From a virus: a stretch of DNA of 62,810 nucleotides. Position numbers and translations under genes: made by a program. The notes below the pieces were generated by a model. That model saw only the letters and a program-made list of their open reading frames with translations. It was not told the DNA's origin and made no database searches. Positions 6,316 to 13,386 of the stretch are shown in pieces (the first letter of the stretch is position 1; the number at the start of each line of letters is the position of its first letter). The stretch is from positions 1-62,810 of IMG/VR virus record IMGVR_UViG_3300025652_007521; one strand, given 5' to 3'.

Positions 6316-7209
6316 ATGTCTTTAAGTAATTTAAAATCTAGTCGTGGCTCGTCCATTGACAAACTCGTTCAAGCAGCAGAAGCTGTATCTCAAAAAGCAG
6401 AAACAAAATCATACGGTGATGACCGTTTTTGGAAACCCTCACGCGATAAAGCTGGTAATGGCTATGCAGTAGTTCGTTTCCTTCCGCCTAAGGAAGGTGA
6501 AGATCTACCGTGGGCTCGTTATTGGGATCATGGTTTTCAAGGTCCAACCGGTATGTGGTATATCGAAAACTCATTGACTTCTATTGGACAGGATGATCCA
6601 GTTTCAGAAGCAAACACCATTCTATGGAATAGTGGTCGAGATGAAGATAAAGCACTTGCTCGTGAACGTAAGCGTCGTTTACATTATGTTTCAAATATCC
6701 TTGTTATCTCGGATCCTTCTAACCCAGAGAATGAAGGTAAAGTATTCCTTTATAAGTTTGGTAAGAAAATCTTTGATAAGATTATGGATGTAATGCAACC
6801 TCAATTCCAAGATGAAGATCCTGTCAACCCTTATGATTTCTGGGAAGGTGCTGACTTTAAGATTAAGATTCGTAAGGTTGAAGGTTGGGTTAACTACGAC
6901 AAGTCAGAGTTTGGTTCTCAGTCTGCTCTATTTAATTCGGATGAAGATAAACTAGAAGAAGTATATTCTAAGGTTCATTCTTTAACTGATTTTACTAAGC
7001 CTGAAAACTATAAGTCTTATGCAGAATTGAAAGCTAAGTTCAATAAGGTTCTAGGTGTAGAAGCTGGTCCTATTGCTGCAGAACCTGTAGTAGCTCAATC
7101 GGTTGCTGAACCAGTCATGGCTGCTGAATCTGCTCCGGTAGGTAATACAGCTGAAGCTGAAGAAGATGATACTCTTAGCTACTTTGCTAAGCTAGCTCAA
7201 GAGAGTTAA
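6316..7209 (+). CDS. 32: Single-stranded DNA-binding protein gp32
   Basis: 297 aa, close to T4 gp32 (301 aa). It coats ssDNA at forks and recombination intermediates and recruits gp59. Recognisable landmarks are the core (HGFQGPTGMWYIEN, then NILVISDPSNPENEGKVFLY with the T4-like PENEGKVF), the NYDKSEF loop, and an acidic C-terminal tail (about residues 275-297). Unlike T4, the zinc-site cysteines are missing; the protein contains no cysteine at all. GGAG lies seven bases before ATG. It has its own promoter P4 and is followed by a structured 3' region and a strong terminator, so it can be expressed as a single abundant transcript. Confidence 0.95.
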   Translation: MSLSNLKSSRGSSIDKLVQAAEAVSQKAETKSYGDDRFWKPSRDKAGNGYAVVRFLPPKEGEDLPWARYWDHGFQGPTGMWYIENSLTSIGQDDPVSEANTILWNSGRDEDKALARERKRRLHYVSNILVISDPSNPENEGKVFLYKFGKKIFDKIMDVMQPQFQDEDPVNPYDFWEGADFKIKIRKVEGWVNYDKSEFGSQSALFNSDEDKLEEVYSKVHSLTDFTKPENYKSYAELKAKFNKVLGVEAGPIAAEPVVAQSVAEPVMAAESAPVGNTAEAEEDDTLSYFAKLAQES

Positions 7210-7282
7210 ACACCGTAGTAAAACCTACGGGCCAATAAGAAGTATGGGCTTTGCGTCTAACATTGGAACCATACCACCCTTT
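7210..7282 (+). ncRNA. Structured 3' untranslated region of gp32
   Basis: Two hairpins precede the terminator: CCGTAG/CTACGG with a six-base loop (7213-7230), and GTATGG (7242-7247) pairing with CCATAC (7269-7274). With the terminator this gives a roughly 100-nt RNA of three stem-loops. It could stabilise gp32 mRNA or be released as a small RNA. Only the inverted repeats are seen; the function is inferred. Confidence 0.35.
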
Positions 7283-7310
7283 AAAGGAGTCCTTCGGGGC
7301 TCCTTTTTTT
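7283..7310 (+). terminator. Intrinsic terminator after gp32
   Basis: A 10-bp stem (7283-7292 with 7297-7306, one T-G wobble) closed by a TTCG tetraloop and ending in a run of seven or more T. A textbook rho-independent terminator. Confidence 0.95.
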
Positions 7311-7397
7311 ATATATAATATAGAGTGGTCATCTTTATCGACTCGCATAGGTTCATGCGTCAAAACGAATCGTATAATCCGAACAAGGAGAATTACG

Positions 7398-7457
7398 ATG
7401 AAAGAACTAGTATATATCTATCGTGGTGTAAAATACGTAAAGCAAGTAAAAGCGTAA
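7398..7457 (+). CDS. 19-residue micro-ORF resembling the start of DUF4278
   Basis: The product is MKELVYIYRGVKYVKQVKA. The pattern YRGVKY is the hallmark of DUF4278 micro-domains found in cyanobacteria and their phages. AAGGAG lies seven bases before the ATG, an excellent ribosome site. It stands alone between two intrinsic terminators, with a possible TATAAT at 7373-7378 but no convincing -35. It would be the shortest protein in the window. The isolated position and strong ribosome site argue that it is translated; the function is unknown. Confidence 0.5.
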   Translation: MKELVYIYRGVKYVKQVKA

Positions 7458-7465
7458 ACCAAACC

Positions 7466-7492
7466 GAGGACTCGCAATGGGTCCTCTTTTTT
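7466..7492 (+). terminator. Intrinsic terminator after the micro-ORF
   Basis: An 8-bp stem with GAGGAC (7466-7471) pairing GTCCTC (7481-7486), plus an inner T-G wobble and a C-G pair, followed by a T-run at 7487-7493. It lies just before the first late promoter and so separates the early/middle block from the late block. Confidence 0.9.
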
Positions 7493-7495
7493 TAT

Positions 7496-7503
7496 TATAA
7501 ATA
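7496..7503 (+). promoter_or_regulatory. T4-type late promoter for gp4
   Basis: A perfect TATAAATA. Using the T4 rule that this box spans -13 to -6, transcription would start at 7509, which is the A of the gp4 start codon. Confidence 0.8.
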
Positions 7504-7508
7504 ATGTT

Positions 7509-7976
7509 ATGGCTTATTCAGGTAGATACAAAATAAAAAAACCAGAAAAATATGTAGGTGATCCAAGTAAAGTTACGTATAGATCTTTATGGGAACGACA
7601 AGCATTTAAATGGTGTGAGAATAATTCGAAGGTTGTTGCTTGGAACTCTGAAGAAGTTGTTGTGCCATACAAATATAAAGTCGATAAAAAGTATCATCGT
7701 TATTTTGTAGATCTACTTATTAAAATGGATAATGGTGATATCATACTTATAGAAATCAAACCAAAGAAAGAAACAGCCCCTCCTAAAAAACCTGCACGTC
7801 AGACTAAAAGATATATTAATGAGGTAACTACTTATATTAAAAATACTGATAAATGGAATGCTGCACAGAAATATGCAGAAGATCGTGGTTGGAAGTTTGA
7901 AGTCTGGACTGAAGATACTCTTAAAAGTCTTGGAATAAAATTAGTCGGTGGTCCTATAAAGAAGAAGAAAAAGTAG
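7509..7976 (+). CDS. 4: Head completion protein gp4 (head-closure nuclease-like)
   Basis: T4 gp4 (also called gp50/65) is needed to finish DNA-filled heads before tail joining. The 155-aa protein matches from its first residues: MAYSGRYKIKKPEKYVGDP with the T4-like TYRSLWE, then VPYKYKVDKKYHRYFVDLLIK and an IEIKPKKETAPPKKP segment almost identical to T4 (IEIKPKKETQPPVKP). The FVD and IEIKPK residues resemble a PD-(D/E)xK nuclease core. There is no Shine-Dalgarno before the start, and the late promoter is only five bases upstream. The start is secure because MAYSG is conserved. Confidence 0.93.
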   Translation: MAYSGRYKIKKPEKYVGDPSKVTYRSLWERQAFKWCENNSKVVAWNSEEVVVPYKYKVDKKYHRYFVDLLIKMDNGDIILIEIKPKKETAPPKKPARQTKRYINEVTTYIKNTDKWNAAQKYAEDRGWKFEVWTEDTLKSLGIKLVGGPIKKKKK

Positions 7977-8046
7977 TATACCTCTATCCTCCGGGGTAAC
8001 TATATTATTATAACACACTTTCGTGTAAAAGTACACTATTTTTGGA

Positions 8047-8054
8047 TATAAATA
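8047..8054 (+). promoter_or_regulatory. T4-type late promoter
   Basis: A perfect TATAAATA. The predicted start of transcription, 8060, is again the first base of the ATG of the next gene. Confidence 0.8.
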
Positions 8055-8059
8055 AAGGT

Positions 8060-8653
8060 ATGGCAAGTCTATTTGATACACTACAAGCACAGGCTTTTAG
8101 AGCTGGCATTAAAACGAGAACAGATCAATCTAAGAATTGGTTTCGTAAAAATGTCGCTAAACTAGGTGATGTAGATCGTCGTAGTCTTTTAAAAGATGAT
8201 GCACTTGATCCTACAACAAAAGAAATAGCTGGTAACATGTACATGTACTTTTATGATCCAAAGCATAAAGCTACACTACCATATTATGATCGGTTCCCAT
8301 TAATTATTATGGTTGAGCCAGCTGAAGGTGGTTTCTATGGATTAAATTTACATTACCTAGCACCAGGTGTAAGAGCAAGATTTTTAGATGAGTTAATGAA
8401 GACTGCACCGAAAAAAGTTGGTGAAAATTCTCGTCTTACAAAGATGCGATATGATTTGTTAAAAGGTGTAAAAAAATATAAAGAGTTTCAACCTTGTTTT
8501 AAACATTATTTAACAAGTCAAATAAAAGGTAGAATGGTAAGAGTTCCGATGACTGAATGGGAAATCGCAATCTTTTTACCAACAGAACAATTTAAGAAAG
8601 TTAAAGCGGAAACTGTTTGGAGATATTCTCGCAAACAATATACAGGTAAATAA
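8060..8653 (+). CDS. T4-like virion-assembly protein, possibly gp2/gp3-type
   Basis: 197 aa. Recognisable features are a basic N-terminus, MYMYFYDPKHKATLPYYDRFPLI and the GGFYGLNLHYLAPGVRARFLDEL segment, which I associate with a conserved protein of marine T4-like phages sometimes labelled DNA end protector. In T4, gene 2 neighbours gene 4, which fits the position here, but the residue-level match to T4 gp2 is not something I can confirm. The start was placed at ATG 8060 (MASLF); a TTG at 8042 would put the late promoter inside the gene. It is followed three bases later by the tube-like gene. Confidence 0.55.
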   Translation: MASLFDTLQAQAFRAGIKTRTDQSKNWFRKNVAKLGDVDRRSLLKDDALDPTTKEIAGNMYMYFYDPKHKATLPYYDRFPLIIMVEPAEGGFYGLNLHYLAPGVRARFLDELMKTAPKKVGENSRLTKMRYDLLKGVKKYKEFQPCFKHYLTSQIKGRMVRVPMTEWEIAIFLPTEQFKKVKAETVWRYSRKQYTGK

Positions 8654-8655
8654 GA

Positions 8656-9363
8656 ATGGCAAAATCAATCGACGATTTTAAAGCAATTGTTACTAAGAGA
8701 CAAGGTCTTGCAAAGACCAATCGCTTTTTGACAATTTTTACTCCACCTACTCAATCGTTAATTAATTTAAACCCACTTGATATTGTTGGTCGTATTGCCA
8801 ACGAAACTTTTAATGCTAGGAGTTTAATAAACGATCCAAGAGATATTGCGTTTCTTACTGAATCAGCAACATTACCTGGTCGTAGTCTTAATACCCTAGA
8901 TTTTTCTGCAGAAAAAGAAACATTAAAATTACCTAATGGATTTATTGATGATGATGTCACAATGACGTTTTATTTAACAAACGATTATTATATGAAAGAT
9001 ATGATGGAGACTTGGATGTCATCAATTGTTGATACAGAAAAATATCAATTAGGTTATAAAAAGAATTATCAAACAGATATTGTAATACAGCAATTAAATA
9101 CCTTTGATAAAAATATATACGGTGTTAAATTAATTAACGCGTATCCAATATCAATAGGAGCACTTGCTCTAAACAACGAATCTGAGAATGCATTTCAAAG
9201 ATTACAAGTTACATTTGCATACGATAGATATGTACCACAAAATTTTATAGATTCATCTATATCTGGCGCAATATCAGCATTACCGAATGAAGTGAAAAGA
9301 TTATTACCAGATAAAATGCAAAGCGGATTGAAAAATTTTACAACAGTTAGTTCATTATTTTAA
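8656..9363 (+). CDS. 54: Tail-tube-fold protein, probable tube initiator gp54
   Basis: 235 aa with the gp19/gp54 type layout. An N-terminal extension leads to an antiparallel core, with a LPGRSLNTLDF strand, MTFYLTNDYYMKDMMETWMS (helix after strand) and a final AFQRLQVTFAYDRYV strand that parallels T4 gp54 (TFDVTFAYRV). T4 gp54 sits on gp48 and nucleates tube polymerisation. It is smaller than T4 gp54 (320 aa). It lies directly before gp26 in a hub cluster, which supports gp54 over the major tube gp19, and a separate gp19 occurs later in the window. Confidence 0.65.
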   Translation: MAKSIDDFKAIVTKRQGLAKTNRFLTIFTPPTQSLINLNPLDIVGRIANETFNARSLINDPRDIAFLTESATLPGRSLNTLDFSAEKETLKLPNGFIDDDVTMTFYLTNDYYMKDMMETWMSSIVDTEKYQLGYKKNYQTDIVIQQLNTFDKNIYGVKLINAYPISIGALALNNESENAFQRLQVTFAYDRYVPQNFIDSSISGAISALPNEVKRLLPDKMQSGLKNFTTVSSLF

Positions 9364-9381
9364 TATTATTAGGAGAATATT

Positions 9382-10086
9382 ATGGCTTTACCAACGTTGA
9401 ATGCTGCGAAGTATAGAACAGTCATTCCATCACTAAATCAGGAAATTGAATATAGGCCTTATTTAGTAAAAGAAGAAAAGATTTTAATGATTGCAATGGA
9501 ATCAAAAGATCAAAGTCAAATACTTAGAGCTTTAAAAGATGTAATCAAAGCATGTGTATATGACGACATTAATGTAAATAAATTAGCAATGTTTGATTTA
9601 GAAGCATTATTTTTGCAATTAAGAGGAAAGTCTGTTGGTGAATCGACAGAAATAAAAATTAAATGTAAGCATTGTGAAGCTGAAAATCATAGGGAAATTA
9701 ATTTCGAAGACATTAATATGCCCGTTGTAACAAATAAGAATAATGTTATTGCTTTAACTGATGAAATAGGTGTAACATTAAGTTATCCATCAGTAGGTGG
9801 ATTAGAAAAGCAAGATCAAAAAGCAAGTAGTGTTGAGCAAGCTATGAATATGATTGTTGACTGCATTGAATCAATATATGATGCAAATGCAGTATATTCA
9901 GCAAAGGACGAAGGTACAAAGGCAGTAAAAGAATTTGTTGATTCTTTAAATAGTGCTCAGTTTAAGAAATTAACAGCGTACTTTGAAGAAATGCCGGCAG
10001 TAACTTATGATATGAATTTTGATTGTTCTTCTTGTGGTGAAACAAATGAGATGGAGTTAAGAGGCTTCGACAATTTTTTTGGTTAG
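9382..10086 (+). CDS. 26: Baseplate hub protein gp26 (zero-frame product)
   Basis: 234 aa, similar in layout to T4 gp26, a minor hub or assembly factor. It has two CxxC pairs (Cys95/Cys98 and Cys215/Cys218), likely forming a zinc ribbon around a helical insertion. It ends with an RGFDNFFG sequence encoded across seven consecutive T residues. An overlapping -1 frame continues into a gp51-like sequence, so gp26 and gp51 may be made as a frameshift pair. It is followed by gp51 and then the tape measure, the position of tail assembly chaperones in other phages. AGGAG precedes the ATG. Confidence 0.88.
   Translation: MALPTLNAAKYRTVIPSLNQEIEYRPYLVKEEKILMIAMESKDQSQILRALKDVIKACVYDDINVNKLAMFDLEALFLQLRGKSVGESTEIKIKCKHCEAENHREINFEDINMPVVTNKNNVIALTDEIGVTLSYPSVGGLEKQDQKASSVEQAMNMIVDCIESIYDANAVYSAKDEGTKAVKEFVDSLNSAQFKKLTAYFEEMPAVTYDMNFDCSSCGETNEMELRGFDNFFG
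10074..10080 (+). other. Candidate -1 ribosomal frameshift site (T-heptamer)
   Basis: Seven T residues read as AAT TTT TTT GGT in the gp26 frame, giving a slippery T TTT TTT. A -1 slip bypasses the TAG at 10084 and enters the gp51 frame as Trp-Leu-Gly-Leu-Ser-His. No clear downstream pseudoknot was found by eye. Confidence 0.6.
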
Positions 10087-10274
10087 GCCTCTCTCACGAT
10101 ACCTTATATAACCACTATAAGACCAACTTTGCGATGATGCAACACCATAATTATAGTCTCACGGAATTAGACAATATGATGCCGTGGGAACGTGAGATAT
10201 ATGTAGCGTTATTACAAGAACATATTAAAGAAGAAAATGAAAGACGTAAAGCAGAACAAGCGAGGAGTAAATAA
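10080..10274 (+). CDS. 51: gp51-like hub assembly factor, likely a gp26 frameshift extension
   Basis: The frame is open from before the gp26 stop to TAA 10272-10274. Its sequence resembles the short gp51 hub-assembly proteins of marine T4-like phages: SHDTLYNHYKTNF, MQHHNYSLTELDNM and PWEREIYVALLQEHIKEE. The first possible start codon is ATG 10134 (then 10137), giving only 46 aa, with no Shine-Dalgarno. The 18 codons before it, which also look protein-like, would be reached only by a -1 shift at 10074-10080. I list the range from the shift site; an independent start at 10134 is the alternative. The stop overlaps the next ATG (TAATG). Confidence 0.7.
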   Translation, partial: WLGLSHDTLYNHYKTNFAMMQHHNYSLTELDNMMPWEREIYVALLQEHIKEENERRKAEQARSK

Positions 10275-10594
10275 TGTCTGAAGAAGAAAAAGTATTCCAT
10301 CCAGCAGATACGAATGGTGATGGTAAAGTAAGTGCAGCTGAAGAGCAGTTATATCTTGAGTTTAAACGCAAAGAGTTAGAAGATGCTGATGCTATGCGTG
10401 ATGCTCAACGTAACATGACATGGTTTGCATTAGGTGGATTACTATTATATCCATTCGCTGTTGTTCTTGCATCACTAGCTGGTTTAGATCAAGCACAAGA
10501 AACATTAGGTGATATGGCACCAACATACTTTGTAGCTGTTGCTGGTATTGTTGCTGCGTTCTTTGGTACACAAGCAATGAAAGGTAAGAAATAA
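10274..10594 (+). CDS. Small membrane protein with an EF-hand-like loop
   Basis: 106 aa. Residues 11-25 (ADTNGDGKVSAAEEQ) form a canonical EF-hand calcium loop. A charged helix follows, then two hydrophobic segments of membrane length (about 48-67 and 83-100) and a basic GKK tail. A two-segment small membrane protein could be a holin, or a membrane factor for tail or genome entry. It lies between gp51 and the tape measure and overlaps both neighbours by one base (TAATG). I know similar proteins occur in marine T4-like phages but not with a proven function. Confidence 0.75.
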   Translation: MSEEEKVFHPADTNGDGKVSAAEEQLYLEFKRKELEDADAMRDAQRNMTWFALGGLLLYPFAVVLASLAGLDQAQETLGDMAPTYFVAVAGIVAAFFGTQAMKGKK

Positions 10595-10710
10595 TGGATC
10601 CGGTAAACGCATGGGAAACACTATCATACTTTGACGGTATTTTATTTACTGTCTGGTTAGGTATTTTATATTATGGTAAAAATTTAATCGACGATTGGTT
10701 CGGAAAATAA
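10594..10710 (+). CDS. 38-residue membrane peptide
   Basis: Starts in the stop of the previous gene (TAATG) and encodes a peptide with one hydrophobic segment (about residues 14-27, GILFTVWLGILYYG) and an acidic, aromatic tail (DDWFGK). It fills the space before the tape measure exactly, has no competing frame, and its coupling to the EF-hand membrane gene suggests the two act together, for example as a holin pair or a membrane-docking pair. Homology is not recognised. Confidence 0.6.
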   Translation: MDPVNAWETLSYFDGILFTVWLGILYYGKNLIDDWFGK

Positions 10711-10727
10711 TTACTAGGTAACGAGTT

Positions 10728-12491
10728 ATGGCTGATAAAATAGATCCCGAAATACTAGAAGCTATGAAGAATAGCATTATGTCTGAGGCGCAGTTAAAAG
10801 CTGGCTTTGGTGGTAAGGCATTCGAAGGTGGTAAGGACGTAAAGGGATTCGGCGGAAAGGGTATGAAAGCCGAAGATCAAACAAAGAAGAATAGCCGGCT
10901 TGAGTCTGGTGTTGCTTCTGGAGAGCTCGGCCGTTTAGCTAAACAATTAGAAGAACAAAATAAAATTGCTCAAAATAATAAATCTGAAAAAGATAGACAG
11001 CAAGCTTTAATGGATCTTGTTCTAGCAACCGAGAAAGGTGACGAGGAAGGAGCGCAAAACGCACTAGAATTAAGAGCTACATATATTGCAACACAAGAGC
11101 GATTAGAAAAAGCTATCGAATCTGGAGATAGTTCTCTCATAGAATTAGAACAAGCTAATATTGAAAGAGTTCTAGCCGGTGCTGAAACAGAAGAGAATCG
11201 CCGAGAAGCTAATAAAATGGCTGAAAAACAGTCTGGTTTATTAGATAAAATATCAGGTGGGATTAGTGGATTAACTGGTTTTCTAAAAGATAATGCTGTT
11301 GCTATTGGGGGTGGTTTATTAGCTGGCCTTGCGCTTTTTGCACCGGAATTAATGGAAAAATTAGTCGGAAGGCTTGTTGAGGTGCTAGGGACAGCGTTTG
11401 AAATCGTAAAGAAATTATTAGATGGTGATGTTAACGGTGCTCTTGAAGCTTTTGGTACAGAATGGAAGGCATTTACTGGTGCATTCATATTCTTCTTTGG
11501 TGGTAAAATTATAAAAGGTTTGAAGGCAGCGCATGCAGCTTTTAAAGGAATAATGGCTGCAGTACAAACATATAAAATGTTTTTAGCTACAAATTATGCT
11601 GGTAGTATGATGGCACACTTAAAAGATATGATGAAAAATCTTGGTAACACATTAATGAAGCCGTTAAGACTTTTACTAAATGGTGCTAAGGTATTTAGAG
11701 TATTTATGATGACAACATTTATTCCAGGAATGATAGCTGCATTTAGTGGAATGATAGCTGCAATTACGCCGATGCTAGTTGCTTTAGCTCCAATTCTATT
11801 ACCTATATTAGCAATTGCTGCAGTCTTTGGTTTAATATATCTTGCATTGGAAAAAATGCGAGAAGCAATGGGATTTACTTCTATCTTTGATGTAATGTTA
11901 CTAGGTCTTGCATATTTAAAAGATGGATTTGGTCATATTGTAAATCTTATTGGTACAATTGTTAACTTTATTATGGGCCTTGTAGGTAAGTTTGCTAGCT
12001 TCCTTGGGTTTGATATAGATATTCCAAAGATACCAAAAATGGATACTGATAATGCTTCAAGGAAAAAGGCAGAATTACAAGAAAAAGCAGCCGCTGCGGC
12101 AGAAGAAGAAGCTGCCAAGAAAGCAAAACAAGATATTGATGCGGATCCACTAAGATATGAAGTAGATATAACAGAACCAGAATTATCTACGAGTACAATT
12201 GATTCAAGCGAATCAATAACACCTGATAGCACATCTAGTAGAGGTAGAGGGAGAAGGAGAGGTCGAGCATCTGTATCTAAAAATCAACCGGTTGCGGGAG
12301 ATCAACTAAATATAGAATCAACGGAAAATAATATGATGCAAGAAAAAGCTCAGACTAATTCCCCTACGAATGTTGTAGTACAAAATAAAGGTGGAGACGT
12401 AACAAATAATAGTACAACTAATCAAACAAGAAATTACAGACGAAGAAGAGGGTGGAGATCTAATGATACAGATACTGCCGCGGCTTTTTAA
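10728..12491 (+). CDS. 29: Tail tape measure protein gp29-like
   Basis: 587 aa, nearly the length of T4 gp29 (590 aa), so a T4-like tail length is expected. The layout is a Gly/Lys-rich N-terminus, a long charged helical region (about 50-180), several hydrophobic stretches (about 190-210, 250-262, 330-380, 400-430), a Lys/Glu/Ala-rich helix (about 445-475), and a disordered Arg/Ser/Asn-rich C-terminus. Hydrophobic segments in a tape measure fit release into the host membrane. It follows gp26/gp51, the expected chaperone pair, and precedes gp48. The call rests on length, layout and position more than on residue identity. Confidence 0.8.
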   Translation: MADKIDPEILEAMKNSIMSEAQLKAGFGGKAFEGGKDVKGFGGKGMKAEDQTKKNSRLESGVASGELGRLAKQLEEQNKIAQNNKSEKDRQQALMDLVLATEKGDEEGAQNALELRATYIATQERLEKAIESGDSSLIELEQANIERVLAGAETEENRREANKMAEKQSGLLDKISGGISGLTGFLKDNAVAIGGGLLAGLALFAPELMEKLVGRLVEVLGTAFEIVKKLLDGDVNGALEAFGTEWKAFTGAFIFFFGGKIIKGLKAAHAAFKGIMAAVQTYKMFLATNYAGSMMAHLKDMMKNLGNTLMKPLRLLLNGAKVFRVFMMTTFIPGMIAAFSGMIAAITPMLVALAPILLPILAIAAVFGLIYLALEKMREAMGFTSIFDVMLLGLAYLKDGFGHIVNLIGTIVNFIMGLVGKFASFLGFDIDIPKIPKMDTDNASRKKAELQEKAAAAAEEEAAKKAKQDIDADPLRYEVDITEPELSTSTIDSSESITPDSTSSRGRGRRRGRASVSKNQPVAGDQLNIESTENNMMQEKAQTNSPTNVVVQNKGGDVTNNSTTNQTRNYRRRRGWRSNDTDTAAAF

Positions 12492-12506
12492 AATCGGGAA
12501 TAATAA

Positions 12507-13376
12507 ATGACTAAGATATACGTATACCCAGAATCTTTACGAGAAAAAGCAGATTCGTTTAAAGGCTTTCCTCATGTATCATTTGAAATGGTACAAAGAG
12601 CATTGCCTGAAGCTGTGAAAATTCATTTATATGTTCCTGGCGGATTTAGTGTACCAGATGGAGCAAACTATGGTACAATTAATCTAAATACTCTTGGTTC
12701 AACTCAGTCCGAGATTAATCAAACTAATGAAAAAGATCTAGCCTTATTAAAAGCAGGAGCTGCATTAGATGCTGCAGGATTAGGTGATTTAACACCGGCA
12801 GCACAAAAACAAGCTATCAATCAAGGTATTGCACTTAATCCTAATACTGCCGTTCAGTTTGATACTGTCAATTTAAGAACATTTGATTTTAATTTTAAAA
12901 TGGTTGCTGAATCTTCTGAAGAAGCTTATCAAATTTTTCAAATAGAAAACTTATTTCGTAAAGCGCTATACCCGACGAGACAAGGTGCACTACTAAAATA
13001 TCCTCCTACGTTTAAGATACAGTTTTTACATGGTGATCAGATAAATTCTTATATGCCTCGAATCATGGAGTCATATTTAGTAGGGTTAAATACAACATAT
13101 AATGCAAGTTCTAATATGTATCATGCTGATGGTTCTCCATCTGAAGTCGATGTATCGTTATCATTCCAAGAAACAGAATTAATTACTCGCGAAAAACTAT
13201 ATGGACCTGAACCTGGATTAGTCAATCCGGGAAGTGAATTTGGTCTAGACTCTATAGAAAAAGAAATACAAAGCAGAGTTGGTGCATTAGAAGGTGAAAT
13301 ACGAGGTAGAGTAAATGAAGCTAAGAGCGGATTTAATAGTGCCATTGATAAACTTGCAAGCAAATTTAAGCTATAG
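12507..13376 (+). CDS. 48: Baseplate tail-tube cap gp48
   Basis: 289 aa. The C-terminal half has the tube-fold pattern of T4 gp48: a TFDFNFKMVAESSEEAYQI strand-helix, a LKYPPTFKIQFL strand, and VDVSLSFQETELITREKLYG, which parallels the T4 segment ending EIITLNRASLYAG. gp48 caps the hub and, with gp54, starts the tube. It is shorter than T4 gp48 (364 aa). A C-terminal helical tail (about 245-289) is Lys/Glu/Arg-rich. It lies between the tape measure and gp53. Confidence 0.8.
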   Translation: MTKIYVYPESLREKADSFKGFPHVSFEMVQRALPEAVKIHLYVPGGFSVPDGANYGTINLNTLGSTQSEINQTNEKDLALLKAGAALDAAGLGDLTPAAQKQAINQGIALNPNTAVQFDTVNLRTFDFNFKMVAESSEEAYQIFQIENLFRKALYPTRQGALLKYPPTFKIQFLHGDQINSYMPRIMESYLVGLNTTYNASSNMYHADGSPSEVDVSLSFQETELITREKLYGPEPGLVNPGSEFGLDSIEKEIQSRVGALEGEIRGRVNEAKSGFNSAIDKLASKFKL

Positions 13377-13386
13377 GAGATTATAA

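Noticed and set aside
7373-7378. TATAAT upstream of the 19-aa micro-ORF as a promoter
   Set aside because: No acceptable -35 at 16 to 18 nt. Kept only as a possibility in the micro-ORF entry.
10970-11488. 172-codon minus-strand open frame opposite the tape measure
   Set aside because: Ser/Ala/Pro-rich shadow of the helical tape measure, with no start signals.
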